A stretch of DNA of 64,000 nt from Filibacter tadaridae (lineage in GTDB: Bacteria; Bacillota; Bacilli; Bacillales_A; Planococcaceae), in assembly GCF_900609045.1 (NCBI RefSeq), contig NZ_UXAV01000012.1:1-64000 (forward strand), written 5' to 3'. The position numbers and the translations under genes are program-made. The notes under the pieces were generated by a model. That model had not been told where the DNA came from and made no database searches. It worked only from the letters and a program-made list of their open reading frames with translations. Shown one piece after another: positions 1 through 7,676 of the stretch; position 1 is the first letter of the stretch; the number at the start of each line of letters is the position of its first letter.

Positions 1-221
1 AGCAAGGCGCTCATTTATCTCATGAAGCGATCAATCAGCGTCGCGAGGCGATCATTTATCTCGTGAGGTGATCAATCAGCGTCGCGAGGCGATCATTTAT
101 CTCGTGAAGCGATCAATCAGAGTAGCAAGGCGCTCATTTATCTCATGAAGCGATCAATCAGCGTCGCGAGGCGATCATTTATCTCGTGAGGTGATCAATC
201 AGCGTCGCGAGGCGATCATTT
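1..221. repeat. 41-bp tandem repeat array (cut by window edge)
   Basis: Five full 41-bp units (1-41, 42-82, 83-123, 124-164, 165-205) and a 16-bp partial unit (206-221). Units 1 and 4 are identical and units 2 and 5 are identical, so bases 1-98 repeat exactly as 124-221, giving a 123-bp (3 x 41) superperiod. Each unit contains two roughly 20-bp half-units that both carry GCGATCA or a one-base variant. Since 41 is not a multiple of 3 and the frames hold stops, the array is not coding. There are no unique spacers, so it is not CRISPR. It continues beyond the left edge. Function unknown. Confidence 0.95.
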
Positions 222-227
222 AGAATA

Positions 228-350
228 GATTCTATATAGTCTCTAGCGAACGCCTCACTGGGGTAACCGAAGCAATAAGACTGACAGCGCCCTTCTGTCT
301 GACTTATTGCGGGAGACATCCCCAAGCGCCGAGCGTCGGTAAGAGGATTC
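228..350 (+). repeat. Dispersed structured repeat, copy 1
   Basis: An imperfect palindrome of about 123 bp that begins six bases after the tandem array ends. The arms GCAATAAG (272-279) and CTTATTGC (303-310) form the central stem, extended by GACAG/CTGTC type pairs. It aligns over its whole length with 57403-57528, including the GATTCTATATA left end and the GGATTCTTTAT right end. In the opposite orientation its core aligns with 60062-60173 and 62693-62790. It contains no open reading frame of note. It may be a MITE- or REP-like element or a structured RNA; which one cannot be told from the sequence alone. Confidence 0.85.
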
Positions 351-394
351 TTTATTGTACAACCCATATATATGTCAGAAAACCAATTTTCCAA

Positions 395-430
395 ACAAAA
401 AAGCCCTTTTCGTTTTGTAGAAAAGGGCTT
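395..430 (-). terminator. Terminator of the tRNA operon
   Basis: On the minus strand, AAGCCCTTTTC pairs with GAAAAGGGCTT and is followed by a T run. It lies directly downstream of tRNA-Gln, the last gene of the tRNA cluster. Confidence 0.9.
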
Positions 431-472
431 AGTCAAACTTATTGTAAAAAACATGGTTTGGTAAAGAAAAAA

Positions 473-546
473 TGGCTGGGGTAGCTGGATTCGAACCAAC
501 GATGACGGAGTCAAAGTCCGTTGCCTTACCGCTTGGCTATACCCCA
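473..546 (-). tRNA. tRNA-Gln (UUG)
   Basis: Reads on the minus strand as a full cloverleaf with acceptor pairs TGGGGTA/TACCCCA and a TTCGAAT T-loop. The anticodon loop CTTTGAC gives anticodon TTG. The discriminator is G and the 3' CCA is encoded (473-475). It is the last gene of a five-tRNA operon read leftwards. Confidence 0.97.
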
Positions 547-672
547 AAGTTGAAATAAGGAAAGCTCTTCTGATAAAGCGATTTTCAAACAACTATTTTC
601 AAAACAAAACACATTCTGTTTAAACTCATTTTAGATAATTATCTTCAAAACAAGGTCGTTTCGAAAAAAATT

Positions 673-757
673 TGGTGGTGGGGGACGGATTCGAACCGCC
701 GAACCCTGAGGGAGCGGATTTACAGTCCGCCGCGTTTAGCCACTTCGCTACCCCACC
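673..757 (-). tRNA. tRNA-Tyr (GUA)
   Basis: A class II tRNA of 85 nt with a long variable arm. Acceptor arms are GGTGGGG/CCCCACC, the anticodon loop CTGTAAA gives anticodon GTA, and the 3' CCA is encoded. It is the fourth gene of the tRNA operon. Confidence 0.97.
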
Positions 758-925
758 GAGTTAAAGATAAAAGATAATCTTATCTCTGCAATTAAATATG
801 TATCCACTTACACTTATCTTCTTTATTCTGAACAAAATTCGCTATTCAATACATCATAGATTTTTTGTGCAGAATTCAATAAGTATAACTGTTTCCAAAA
901 CACGGAGTGTATTTTGAAATCAGAA

Positions 926-997
926 TGACCCCTACGGGATTCGAACCCGTGATACCGCCGTGAAAGGGCGGTGTCTTAACCGCTTGACCAAGGGGCC
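926..997 (-). tRNA. tRNA-Glu (UUC)
   Basis: A 72-nt cloverleaf with acceptor pairs GGCCCCT/AGGGGTC and anticodon loop CTTTCAC (anticodon TTC). Unlike its four neighbours it has no encoded 3' CCA: after discriminator A the DNA reads TTC. Maturation therefore needs a CCA-adding enzyme. It is the third gene of the operon. Confidence 0.97.
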
Positions 998-1052
998 GTC
1001 ATTAAAGTATGGTTGAAACAGCCAATTTCTTTGTTAGCTGTTACCGTTTCTC

Positions 1053-1128
1053 TGGAGCTTCCAACCGGATTCGAACCGGTGACCTCTTCCTTACCATGGA
1101 AGCACTCTACCTACTGAGCTATGGAAGC
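1053..1128 (-). tRNA. tRNA-Thr (GGU)
   Basis: Acceptor pairs GCTTCCA/TGGAAGC. The anticodon stem CTTCC/GGAAG closes loop ATGGTAA (anticodon GGT). The 3' CCA is encoded. It is the second gene of the tRNA operon. Confidence 0.96.
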
Positions 1129-1132
1129 AATA

Positions 1133-1207
1133 TGGCTCCGCAGGTAGGAGTCGAACCTACGACCGATCGGTTAACAGCCGATTGCTCTACCTCTGAGCTA
1201 CTGCGGA
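1133..1207 (-). tRNA. tRNA-Asn (GUU)
   Basis: Acceptor pairs TCCGCAG/CTGCGGA, anticodon loop CTGTTAA (anticodon GTT), encoded CCA. It is the first gene of the tRNA operon and lies about 40 bp downstream of a strong promoter. It is only 4 bp from tRNA-Thr, so the transcript must be processed. Confidence 0.97.
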
Positions 1208-1247
1208 ATAATACTTATTTACTTTTACTTCGTTTACGACAAGTTCC

Positions 1248-1275
1248 ATTATAACAAGAATAAAATACTTTGCAA
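1248..1275 (-). promoter_or_regulatory. Sigma-A promoter of the tRNA operon
   Basis: On the minus strand, TTGCAA (1270-1275), a 16-bp spacer and a perfect TATAAT (1248-1253), about 40 bp upstream of tRNA-Asn. AT-rich flanks are typical of strong stable-RNA promoters. Confidence 0.8.
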
Positions 1276-1391
1276 TACTTATTTATATTTTTCATTTCCC
1301 GACAACGACTTTTATATAATACCATGCACTCTGCATATCAGTCAAACTTATTTCATAAGCTAATCTATATTGTGCACAAAGGGGACAACAT

Positions 1392-2054
1392 ATGCGTAAG
1401 AAATACATTATTATTCTCTTCACTTGTTTCGGATTGTTTCTTTTACTTCCAGCCCTTCCTGAAAAAGCATCACTCACTTCGGTGTTTCGCTTAACGGAGG
1501 AGCCTGCTACCATTGTTCGCGGTACGAGTGGATCTACGTTGACGGTGAATATCTCCTTTGGGGACGATGAAGTAGAACAATGGATTCGGGGCATTGAATC
1601 ACCTTATCCCCTGCTCTTTATAGACATGGATTGGGCGGGACGATTTCCTGAAACCATAAAACTTATTAAGAAAAAAAACATCCCGGTTGGTCTTCTTGGC
1701 AGTGAAGGTGCGACTTACGAACAAAATACGCCCCTGTTTATGGACCAGGTCAAACGCTTTGAAAAACTTTTTAAAAAAAAACCGCTATGGTTTCGTACTG
1801 CGGATGAGCAATTTCCGCTTACGCTACAAAGGGCGCTATGGGAAGCAGAAGTTAATGCGCTCGGTTCTACCGTTGTTTATATCGGAGGAGAGACGCCACC
1901 TATCGTGGAAGGAGAAATTATTTCCGTTCCGCATCACCGTGAAAACCGGATTGTTCTTACTGAACTGAAGAAGTTGGCAGATGGTCGAACATTTAAACCA
2001 CTGGAAGATGTGTTGTTCGGCGTAACAGTAAAGACAAAGAAAATACCCGAATGA
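1392..2054 (+). CDS. PdaB-like polysaccharide-deacetylase-fold protein, probably inactive
   Basis: 220 residues, starting at ATG behind AAAGGGGACAACAT. An N-terminal hydrophobic segment (about residues 4-22) suggests a membrane anchor or signal. The rest follows the order of a NodB polysaccharide deacetylase domain: TLTVNISFGDDE stands where the catalytic TFDDG motif belongs, then PLLFIDMDWAGRFPETIKLI resembles the ATFF...W...P...V region. The metal-binding HxxxH and the RxPxG motif are not recognisable. In Bacillus subtilis pdaB, a spore cortex gene, sits beside kbaA and gerD, so position supports a divergent PdaB. Convergent with kbaA. Any activity is unproven. Confidence 0.7.
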   Translation: MRKKYIIILFTCFGLFLLLPALPEKASLTSVFRLTEEPATIVRGTSGSTLTVNISFGDDEVEQWIRGIESPYPLLFIDMDWAGRFPETIKLIKKKNIPVGLLGSEGATYEQNTPLFMDQVKRFEKLFKKKPLWFRTADEQFPLTLQRALWEAEVNALGSTVVYIGGETPPIVEGEIISVPHHRENRIVLTELKKLADGRTFKPLEDVLFGVTVKTKKIPE

Positions 2055-2066
2055 CAAAGGAATCCT

Positions 2067-2118
2067 AAAAAAAGAGCACTGCCCACCTAAAAAATAGGGG
2101 TAGACTGTGCTCTTTTTT
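2067..2118. terminator. Bidirectional terminator between the PdaB-like gene and kbaA
   Basis: AGAGCAC and GTGCTCT arms with an inner CC.CCTA/TAGG pairing, flanked by an A run on the left and a T run on the right. It can end both convergent genes, and its right end overlaps the kbaA stop codon. Confidence 0.85.
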
Positions 2119-2797
2119 ACTTTTTCTTCGCTACTTTAGTTTCTGCCTTACGAGCCGCTCTTCGTTCATCCAATCTTTTTTTATCTTCATCCGACTGTGT
2201 GTTGTACTTCGGAAGCATCAAAATTTGGTAGGCATTCACAGCGAGAAGTGGGAATAATAGTATTGTCACCCATGAATCAATATTTCCAGACCGAACCATT
2301 AACGCCGGCAACCATTCAAGGGTTGTAATAACAATCATGAAAAATAAGGCGGACACAAGTGTATGTTTTTTCGTCCATTTCGCTTTGAAATACGCAGTAA
2401 CACTTGCAACGACGATAAGTGAAACGAGCAAACCAATGTAAAGCATTGTTCTACCCGTATCTTCCGATGTTAAACGGAATCTGAAAAAAATAAGATCGAA
2501 CAGAACTATGGCAATGATTAAAAGTTGGACCCAATTCCATAGCGTAAGTGTTTTAAATATATTCACGCCGAATTGATGGACTGTTAAATATGCAAAAAAG
2601 CCCATTTGAGCAACAACGCTCATTGTGAATCCAAGGAAAACCATCCAAAGGAGTGCACCTAGGAACGACATGATTTCACCGTCTGCCAAATATGATGAAA
2701 AGAATTCCCAACGGACAATCAATCCAGCGACCGCCGTTACAATTCCTCCAATAAGTAATGCATTAAAAAAGAATTTTATCCAATTTCGTATAGTCAC
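2117..2797 (-). CDS. kbaA: KbaA, KinB signalling pathway activation protein
   Basis: 226 residues beginning at GTG, 9 nt after GGAGG. About six hydrophobic segments (near residues 10-28, 42-75, 85-107, 116-135, 143-165, 173-195) make it a polytopic membrane protein; the C-terminus is short, charged and Lys/Arg-rich. In B. subtilis KbaA is required for the KinB branch of the sporulation phosphorelay. The order salA-gerD-kbaA-pdaB matches that species and supports the assignment more strongly than any single motif. It is divergent from gerD, with about 140 bp between the two starts for their promoters. Confidence 0.88.
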   Translation of the reverse strand: MTIRNWIKFFFNALLIGGIVTAVAGLIVRWEFFSSYLADGEIMSFLGALLWMVFLGFTMSVVAQMGFFAYLTVHQFGVNIFKTLTLWNWVQLLIIAIVLFDLIFFRFRLTSEDTGRTMLYIGLLVSLIVVASVTAYFKAKWTKKHTLVSALFFMIVITTLEWLPALMVRSGNIDSWVTILLFPLLAVNAYQILMLPKYNTQSDEDKKRLDERRAARKAETKVAKKK

Positions 2798-2939
2798 GAT
2801 ACCGTTCCTCCGTTTTCTATTCCTTCCAACAGTGTAACAACGTTTTCAAGAAAAATCTATTTCATTCATCCGTTAATGCATATAAAGCGTCATTATGTGA
2901 ACAATAATTGAAAATGCTTTCGGAAGGGAATTGAATTCC

Positions 2940-3530
2940 ATGAAAAAAGGTTTCTTTCTTTTGTTACTTTTGACCTTGCTATTGGCAGGATGCGGAGGAC
3001 AGCAGGCCGGCCCGACATACGATGAGATGAAAAAAATGATGATTGACGCGCTTCAAACGGAGGATGGGAAAAAAGCGGTTCGCCAAATGTTAGCAGACCC
3101 AGAATTTCGGGAACTCATTGTTTTAGAACAAGCGGAAGTGAAAAAATCAATTGAGGACACATTGCTTTCTGAGGACGGTAAGGCGTTCTGGAAGAAGACG
3201 TTCGATGATCCAAAGTTTAAGGAGAATATCGCAAAAAGCATGAAAGAACAACAAAAAGACATCATGAAACAACTCATGGATGATTCTTCATTCCAAAAAG
3301 AGCTGGAAGAGTTTTTTAGTCAACCGGATATGCAGAAACAACTGGAAACCGTGATGCAGTCGGCAAACATGAAAAAACATCTAGAAAAAGTGGTTGAAGA
3401 AACGATTGATAGTCCTTTGCTACAAACGAAATGGCAAAAACTTATATTGAAATCGGGTGAATCGAAGGAAGGCGGAGAAAAGAAAGGTGAAAAGAAAGAA
3501 GAAGGTGAAAAAGGCGGAGAGGGTAAATAA
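2940..3530 (+). CDS. gerD: Spore germination lipoprotein GerD
   Basis: 196 residues from ATG 2940, with GGAAGGG 11 nt upstream; an in-frame TTG at 2931 lies too close to that site. The signal peptide ends in a lipobox (LLAGC, lipidated Cys about residue 18). The middle is a long, charged, helix-rich region full of Lys, Glu and Met. The last 25 residues are almost only Gly, Lys and Glu. In Bacillus GerD is an inner-membrane lipoprotein of the germinosome, clustering nutrient germinant receptors. It follows the divergent kbaA and is convergent with salA, as in B. subtilis. Confidence 0.9.
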   Translation: MKKGFFLLLLLTLLLAGCGGQQAGPTYDEMKKMMIDALQTEDGKKAVRQMLADPEFRELIVLEQAEVKKSIEDTLLSEDGKAFWKKTFDDPKFKENIAKSMKEQQKDIMKQLMDDSSFQKELEEFFSQPDMQKQLETVMQSANMKKHLEKVVEETIDSPLLQTKWQKLILKSGESKEGGEKKGEKKEEGEKGGEGK

Positions 3531-3552
3531 CCCCATCCGCTTTTATTTTTAA
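3512..3552 (+). terminator. Terminator of gerD
   Basis: GCGGA...GGG / CCC...TCCGC hairpin overlapping the gerD stop codon and followed by a T-rich stretch. It lies between gerD and the convergent salA. Confidence 0.7.
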
Positions 3553-3558
3553 TTACTT

Positions 3559-4617
3559 TTACTTTTTCAGACTTCTAATGATGTTCTTCCCAATATCTGT
3601 ATAAATTTGACCAATCGGGTGATCTGCTGCATAAACAGATGGTGCAAAGTCATCTTCATTCCAATCAGGCTGACCAAGCGGGATTTGACCAAGTAACCCT
3701 GTTCGTAGTTCTTTGGCTAGCTTCACCCCGCCACCTTCACCAAATACAAATTCGCGGACATTCGTTTCTTTCGATTCAAACCAAGACATGTTTTCAATCA
3801 CGCCAAGTAGCGAGTGTTCCGTCTGCAATGCCATCGCACCTGCACGTGCAGCAACAAATGCAGCTGTTGGATGTGGTGTTGTCACAATAATCTCTTTGGA
3901 TGTCGGAATCATTTGATGGATATCAAGAGCAACATCACCTGTTCCCGGCGGTAAATCAAGTAGAAGATAATCAAGATCTCCCCACTCGACATCCCGGAAA
4001 AACTGATCGAGCGCTTTTCCAAGCATTGGACCACGCCATACGACAGGCGCATTATCTTCAACAAAAAAGCCCATTGAAATCACTTTTACACCAAAACGCT
4101 CAACCGGAATAATCCGATCACCACGAACAACCGGCATTTCTGTGACACCCATCATATCCGGCACACTGAAACCATAGATGTCCGCATCAATCAGACCAAC
4201 CTTTTTACCAAGACGAGCAAGCGCAACTGCAAGGTTTACAGAAACTGTCGACTTCCCAACGCCGCCTTTTCCGGAAGCAATCGATATAAACTCGACATTG
4301 TTCATAGGTGATAACAGATCCTGCGCCTCCGCTTCTGTTGCTTTTCCGCGGAACTGTTCAAGCGCTTCTTTGGTTAACTCCTCAAAACGGATACCTACAG
4401 AATCTGCACCTGCAGCTTTCAATTTATCGACCACTTGCATCTGAAGTGTCATTTGTTCGGCAGTATTAATTTTTGCGATTGCCACTTTCACACTCACATG
4501 CTTTTTCTCTTCTTTTATCGATACTGACGTAATTCCGCCCGTCTCTTCAAGCGTTTTATGTAAAAACGGATCTTTCAACTGGCCTATTATTTCACGTACC
4601 TTTTGTTCATTTACCAA
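3559..4617 (-). CDS. salA: SalA/Mrp-family P-loop ATPase
   Basis: 352 residues from a TTG start (4615-4617) that has AGGAG 8 nt upstream; an upstream in-frame extension has no ribosome site and was dropped. The N-terminus is a MIP18/DUF59-like domain (about residues 1-90). A deviant Walker A, GKGGVGKST, lies near residue 115, followed by DADIYG and DLPPGTGD, typical of Mrp/NBP35 ATPases. Family members carry Fe-S clusters or, as SalA in B. subtilis, act on exoprotease regulation. Position between cwlD and gerD matches salA. Confidence 0.9.
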   Translation of the reverse strand: MVNEQKVREIIGQLKDPFLHKTLEETGGITSVSIKEEKKHVSVKVAIAKINTAEQMTLQMQVVDKLKAAGADSVGIRFEELTKEALEQFRGKATEAEAQDLLSPMNNVEFISIASGKGGVGKSTVSVNLAVALARLGKKVGLIDADIYGFSVPDMMGVTEMPVVRGDRIIPVERFGVKVISMGFFVEDNAPVVWRGPMLGKALDQFFRDVEWGDLDYLLLDLPPGTGDVALDIHQMIPTSKEIIVTTPHPTAAFVAARAGAMALQTEHSLLGVIENMSWFESKETNVREFVFGEGGGVKLAKELRTGLLGQIPLGQPDWNEDDFAPSVYAADHPIGQIYTDIGKNIIRSLKK

Positions 4618-4696
4618 TTTAAACACTCCTTGGAGTTTTATTATTTTCTTCTCCAAGTATACCACAATACTTTCATTTCAATTAATGGTCTAGCTT

Positions 4697-5410
4697 TCAA
4701 TTCTCTTCCGAAGTATGGAATTCAATAATTCCTTCCATAATTGCGTCAGCTAATTTCCCATGATACTTCGGGTCAGTCAATAGTGCACGTTCTTCAGGAT
4801 TCGATAAAAATCCAGTTTCAACAAGTACAGCGGGCACCGGTACCTTCTTTAAGAGATAGACTCCTTTGATGGCCATTGCTTCACGTTCTGTGTTTTTTAA
4901 ATTCCCAACAAAAGACTTCTGAATCGCTTTTGCAAGGAATTCACCGTCGGGATGTCCACCCGGATGATAAAACACTTGGGACCCACGCCATCTTTCTTCA
5001 GGTATCGCATTGACATGAACACTAATAAACATATCCGGTTTTTCATTGATCGCGATTGTTTCTCGCAATTTCAAATCGGCAACCTTCCGCGCACGAGTTG
5101 TTCCGAATTCGTCTTTCGGAGCATGCTCAGCAAGCGCATCTCCTTCTTTCTCACGCGTCATAACAACGGTTGCACCTTTTTTTTCAAGCCGCTTCACCAA
5201 CTCATGTGAGACGCTAAGTGTAATGTCACGCTCTACAACGTCACCAACGGATGCACCACCATCCAACCCACCATGTCCCGGATCAATGACAACCTTCATA
5301 CCAGCCAATTCTTCGGGCAGGAAAAAATTACGATCTGATGCTTTTACGCCATAAATTACAATTACAAGAGATAATGTAAAGAGAAGACCGATTACTATTA
5401 ACCGTTTCAT
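4697..5410 (-). CDS. cwlD: N-acetylmuramoyl-L-alanine amidase CwlD
   Basis: 237 residues from the ATG at 5410. An N-terminal hydrophobic segment (residues 2-20) acts as signal or anchor. An Amidase_3 domain follows: IDPGHGG with the first zinc His, an RE-type Glu region, SVHVNA with the second His, and ETGFLSN with the catalytic Glu. CwlD cleaves peptide side chains from muramic acid during spore cortex formation, the first step toward muramic-delta-lactam, which germination lytic enzymes need. Neighbour salA is shared with B. subtilis. Confidence 0.93.
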   Translation of the reverse strand: MKRLIVIGLLFTLSLVIVIYGVKASDRNFFLPEELAGMKVVIDPGHGGLDGGASVGDVVERDITLSVSHELVKRLEKKGATVVMTREKEGDALAEHAPKDEFGTTRARKVADLKLRETIAINEKPDMFISVHVNAIPEERWRGSQVFYHPGGHPDGEFLAKAIQKSFVGNLKNTEREAMAIKGVYLLKKVPVPAVLVETGFLSNPEERALLTDPKYHGKLADAIMEGIIEFHTSEEN

Positions 5411-5464
5411 ATCTACACCGCCTTTTTCCTCCACTATACGCTGGGTTGAAGGAAGATATGTCGT

Positions 5465-5493
5465 GAAAAAAAAGAAGCCAGGTTCGGCTTCTC
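5465..5493 (-). terminator. Terminator after the rhodanese gene
   Basis: Minus strand GAAGCC/GGCTTC hairpin followed by eight T residues. It separates the rhodanese gene from cwlD. Confidence 0.85.
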
Positions 5494-5501
5494 TTAAAAA
5501 G

Positions 5502-5798
5502 TTATTTGGTTGGACCTTCCCATGCGAGCATCCCGCCGATCATGTTTGTAACATCGTATCCTTGCTCGTCAAGAAACTCTCCTGCACGCCCACTGCGTCC
5601 GCTCGAGCGACAAATGAGTATATAAGGCTTCGATTTATCCAACTCGTCCATACGAGCCGGTACATCGCCTAAAGGGATATGAATTGCACCTGGGATCATC
5701 CCGCTAGCTACTTCATCTGCTTCACGCACATCAACCAAATTAAGTTGTTGCCCTTTTTCCAATAACTCTTGTAGTTCTGTAGTCGATATTTCCTTCAT
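5502..5798 (-). CDS. Rhodanese-like domain protein
   Basis: 98 residues, start at ATG 5798 behind GAGGAGTGTGTAAA. It is one rhodanese domain: NLVDVREADE near residue 22, GAIHIPLGD near 40, and the active-site loop CRSSGRSG near residue 66 with a catalytic Cys. Such single-domain proteins (YqhL type) transfer sulfane sulfur. The precise substrate is unknown. It has its own terminator and follows the rpsI terminator, so it is probably a monocistronic unit. B. subtilis has unrelated small genes at this place. Confidence 0.9.
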   Translation of the reverse strand: MKEISTTELQELLEKGQQLNLVDVREADEVASGMIPGAIHIPLGDVPARMDELDKSKPYILICRSSGRSGRAGEFLDEQGYDVTNMIGGMLAWEGPTK

Positions 5799-5837
5799 TT
5801 TACACACTCCTCACTATTCTATTCTTACATTAACGCA

Positions 5838-5870
5838 CAAAAGCCCCCTTCCAATAAAGGAAAAGGGCTT
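5838..5870 (-). terminator. Terminator of rplM-rpsI
   Basis: Minus strand AAGCCCTTTTCC/GGAAGGGGGCTT hairpin with a short T-rich tail just after the rpsI stop codon. Confidence 0.88.
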
Positions 5871-5882
5871 CGAAATGTAAAA

Positions 5883-6275
5883 TTAACGTTTCGAGAACTG
5901 TGGTGCGCGACGTGCGCCTTTAAGACCTGGTTTTTTACGCTCTTTCATTCTTGGGTCACGTGTAAGTAGACCTGCTGCTTTAAGAGCTGGACGGAAATCA
6001 GGATCTACTGTAAGTAGAGCGCGTGCTACGCCGTGACGAATCGCACCTGCTTGTCCTGTGAATCCTCCACCGTCAACATTAACTAGGATATCGTAGCTTC
6101 CAAGAGTTTCTGTTATAACAAGTGGTTGTTTGATGATTTCGCGAAGAGTCGCGTATGGTACGTAGTCTTCAACGTCACGTTTGTTGATGGTAATTGTGCC
6201 ATCTCCAGGTACGAGACGTACACGAGCTACTGAGCTTTTACGACGGCCAGTGCCGATATATTGTACTTGTGCCAA
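5883..6275 (-). CDS. rpsI: 30S ribosomal protein S9
   Basis: 130 residues, the normal length. It starts [19 protein letters not shown] and ends in the basic tail ...APQFSKR, which reaches the P-site tRNA in the ribosome. It lies 19 bp after rplM in the usual L13-S9 pair, so the two are co-transcribed, and a terminator follows at once. Confidence 0.98.
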   Translation of the reverse strand: MAQVQYIGTGRRKSSVARVRLVPGDGTITINKRDVEDYVPYATLREIIKQPLVITETLGSYDILVNVDGGGFTGQAGAIRHGVARALLTVDPDFRPALKAAGLLTRDPRMKERKKPGLKGARRAPQFSKR

Positions 6276-6294
6276 AGGTATTTCCTCCTCTTAA

Positions 6295-6732
6295 TTATCC
6301 GCGAAGTTCGAATGCTTCGGGTTTTTGTGCTGCATGATTATGTTCTGCTCCAGCATATACATGAAGTTTCTTGAAAGTTTGACGACCTAGTGGACCTTTT
6401 GGAAGCATTCCTTTAATCGCAAGTTCAAGCATTTTTGTTGGGTAGTTTGTACGCATTTCAAGCGCTGTACGTTGCTTGATGCCGCCTGTGTAACCTGAAT
6501 GACGGTAGTAGATCTTGTCTTTCAGTTTGTTACCAGTAAGCTGGATTTTTTCAGCGTTGATGATAATAACGTGATCACCTGTATCAACGTTTGGTGTGAA
6601 TGTCGGTTTATGTTTACCGCGCAAAAGTGATGCGACTTCAGAAGCAAGACGACCAAGCGTCTGTCCTTCAGCGTCGACAACGAGCCATTTACGCTCTACT
6701 TCGTGACCTTTAGCCATGAATGTTGTACGCAT
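6295..6732 (-). CDS. rplM: 50S ribosomal protein L13
   Basis: 145 residues, identical in length to B. subtilis L13, with [25 protein letters not shown] family core, the [11 protein letters not shown] strand and [15 protein letters not shown]. The start ATG 6732 follows TAGGAGGACTAAAAC. The upstream gap after truA carries a leader like the L13 autoregulatory leader of Firmicutes. Confidence 0.98.
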   Translation of the reverse strand: MRTTFMAKGHEVERKWLVVDAEGQTLGRLASEVASLLRGKHKPTFTPNVDTGDHVIIINAEKIQLTGNKLKDKIYYRHSGYTGGIKQRTALEMRTNYPTKMLELAIKGMLPKGPLGRQTFKKLHVYAGAEHNHAAQKPEAFELRG

Positions 6733-6739
6733 GTTTTAG

Positions 6740-6840
6740 TCCTCCTAAATATGAATGAATATCATTTTGTTCCTGTTTCCGTTTTCTCTATCCCTAAACA
6801 CAATTAACCTTCCGGGGCTTGTTTGTGGGGTTATTGAAAT
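6740..6840 (-). promoter_or_regulatory. Candidate L13 leader RNA
   Basis: The truA-rplM gap on the minus strand has AACCCCACAAAC, AAGCCCCGGAAGGTT and GTTTAGGG, which pair as nested short helices. Position and the CCCCGGAAGGTT core resemble the Rfam L13 leader that binds L13 and represses rplM-rpsI in Bacillales. A covariance-model search would settle it. Confidence 0.6.
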
Positions 6841-6912
6841 ACCATTATTCATCTTACATCCTTTTAAGCATTAAGTCAAGCGACCTTTCAAAAAACACCA
6901 GGAAATGTTGCC

Positions 6913-7665
6913 TCAGTCTTCATAGTCCACACTTTCCAAGTACAAACCGTGTGCCGGCGCTGTTTTACCCGCATTATTGCGATCACAAGATTCCAGAATC
7001 CGTTTAACATCCGCGGGTGTATTCCATCCTATTCCGACAGCCAGTAGCATGCCTGCAATAGTCCGTACCATATTGTACAAAAATCCATTGCCTTCTATCG
7101 TCATAGTCAGCAAATCACCTTCTTCTTCAAGCACCAGCCTTTTCACCGTCCGAACCTTGTTGGTCGTGGCTGTCTTGGATGAACAGAAGCTTGTAAAATC
7201 ATGCGTTCCTATCAAATGTGTGGCTGCTGCTTGCATGATTTCCACATCTGGATTCCATTTACCTAAATGAACGGCGTAATTCCGTTCGAAAGGGCTTTGT
7301 ACTTTACTGCGCGTCCATACATACTTATATGTTTTTCCGATTGCTCCGTAGCGGGCGTGGAAGTCTTCATCGACATAAGCGGTCGATACAATCCGGATAT
7401 CTGTTGGCAATAGTACGTTAAGTGCCATTTTCCAGCGATCCGTCGGCAATGAAAGTGGTGTGTCAAAGTGAATGACTTGCCCAAATGCATGCACACCTGC
7501 ATCTGTTCTGCCACTGGCAACTGAGTGAACAGGTATTTCTTTGTGAATCTTCCTTAACGCCTTATCAATTTCCAGCTGAACCGTCCGCAATCCGGGTTGC
7601 GACTGGTACCCGGCAAAATTAGTTCCATCATACGATACGACTGCTTTCACTCGATTCATCTGCAT
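6913..7665 (-). CDS. truA: tRNA pseudouridine synthase TruA
   Basis: 250 residues. It begins with the YDGTNFAGYQSQPG strand and has the catalytic SGRTDAGVHAFGQ motif (Asp near residue 54), then FHARYGAIGKTYKY and GNGFLYNMVRTIAGML. TruA converts U38-U40 of the tRNA anticodon arm to pseudouridine. It is 11 bp after ecfT, as in B. subtilis where the ecf genes, truA, rplM and rpsI form one run. A second ATG two codons in is an equally possible start. Confidence 0.97.
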   Translation of the reverse strand: MQMNRVKAVVSYDGTNFAGYQSQPGLRTVQLEIDKALRKIHKEIPVHSVASGRTDAGVHAFGQVIHFDTPLSLPTDRWKMALNVLLPTDIRIVSTAYVDEDFHARYGAIGKTYKYVWTRSKVQSPFERNYAVHLGKWNPDVEIMQAAATHLIGTHDFTSFCSSKTATTNKVRTVKRLVLEEEGDLLTMTIEGNGFLYNMVRTIAGMLLAVGIGWNTPADVKRILESCDRNNAGKTAPAHGLYLESVDYED

Positions 7666-7676
7666 CCTTACCCTTC

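Noticed and set aside
1..221. CRISPR array
   Set aside because: Repeats are contiguous without unique spacers and no cas genes are present.
228..350. Insertion sequence
   Set aside because: No transposase, no clear terminal inverted repeats; only a short structured repeat.
179..592. 137-codon open frame on the minus strand
   Set aside because: It runs through tRNA-Gln, its terminator and the structured repeat; no ribosome site or family pattern.
1009..1254. 81-codon open frame on the plus strand
   Set aside because: It covers the complement of tRNA-Thr and tRNA-Asn; a frame produced by tRNA sequence.
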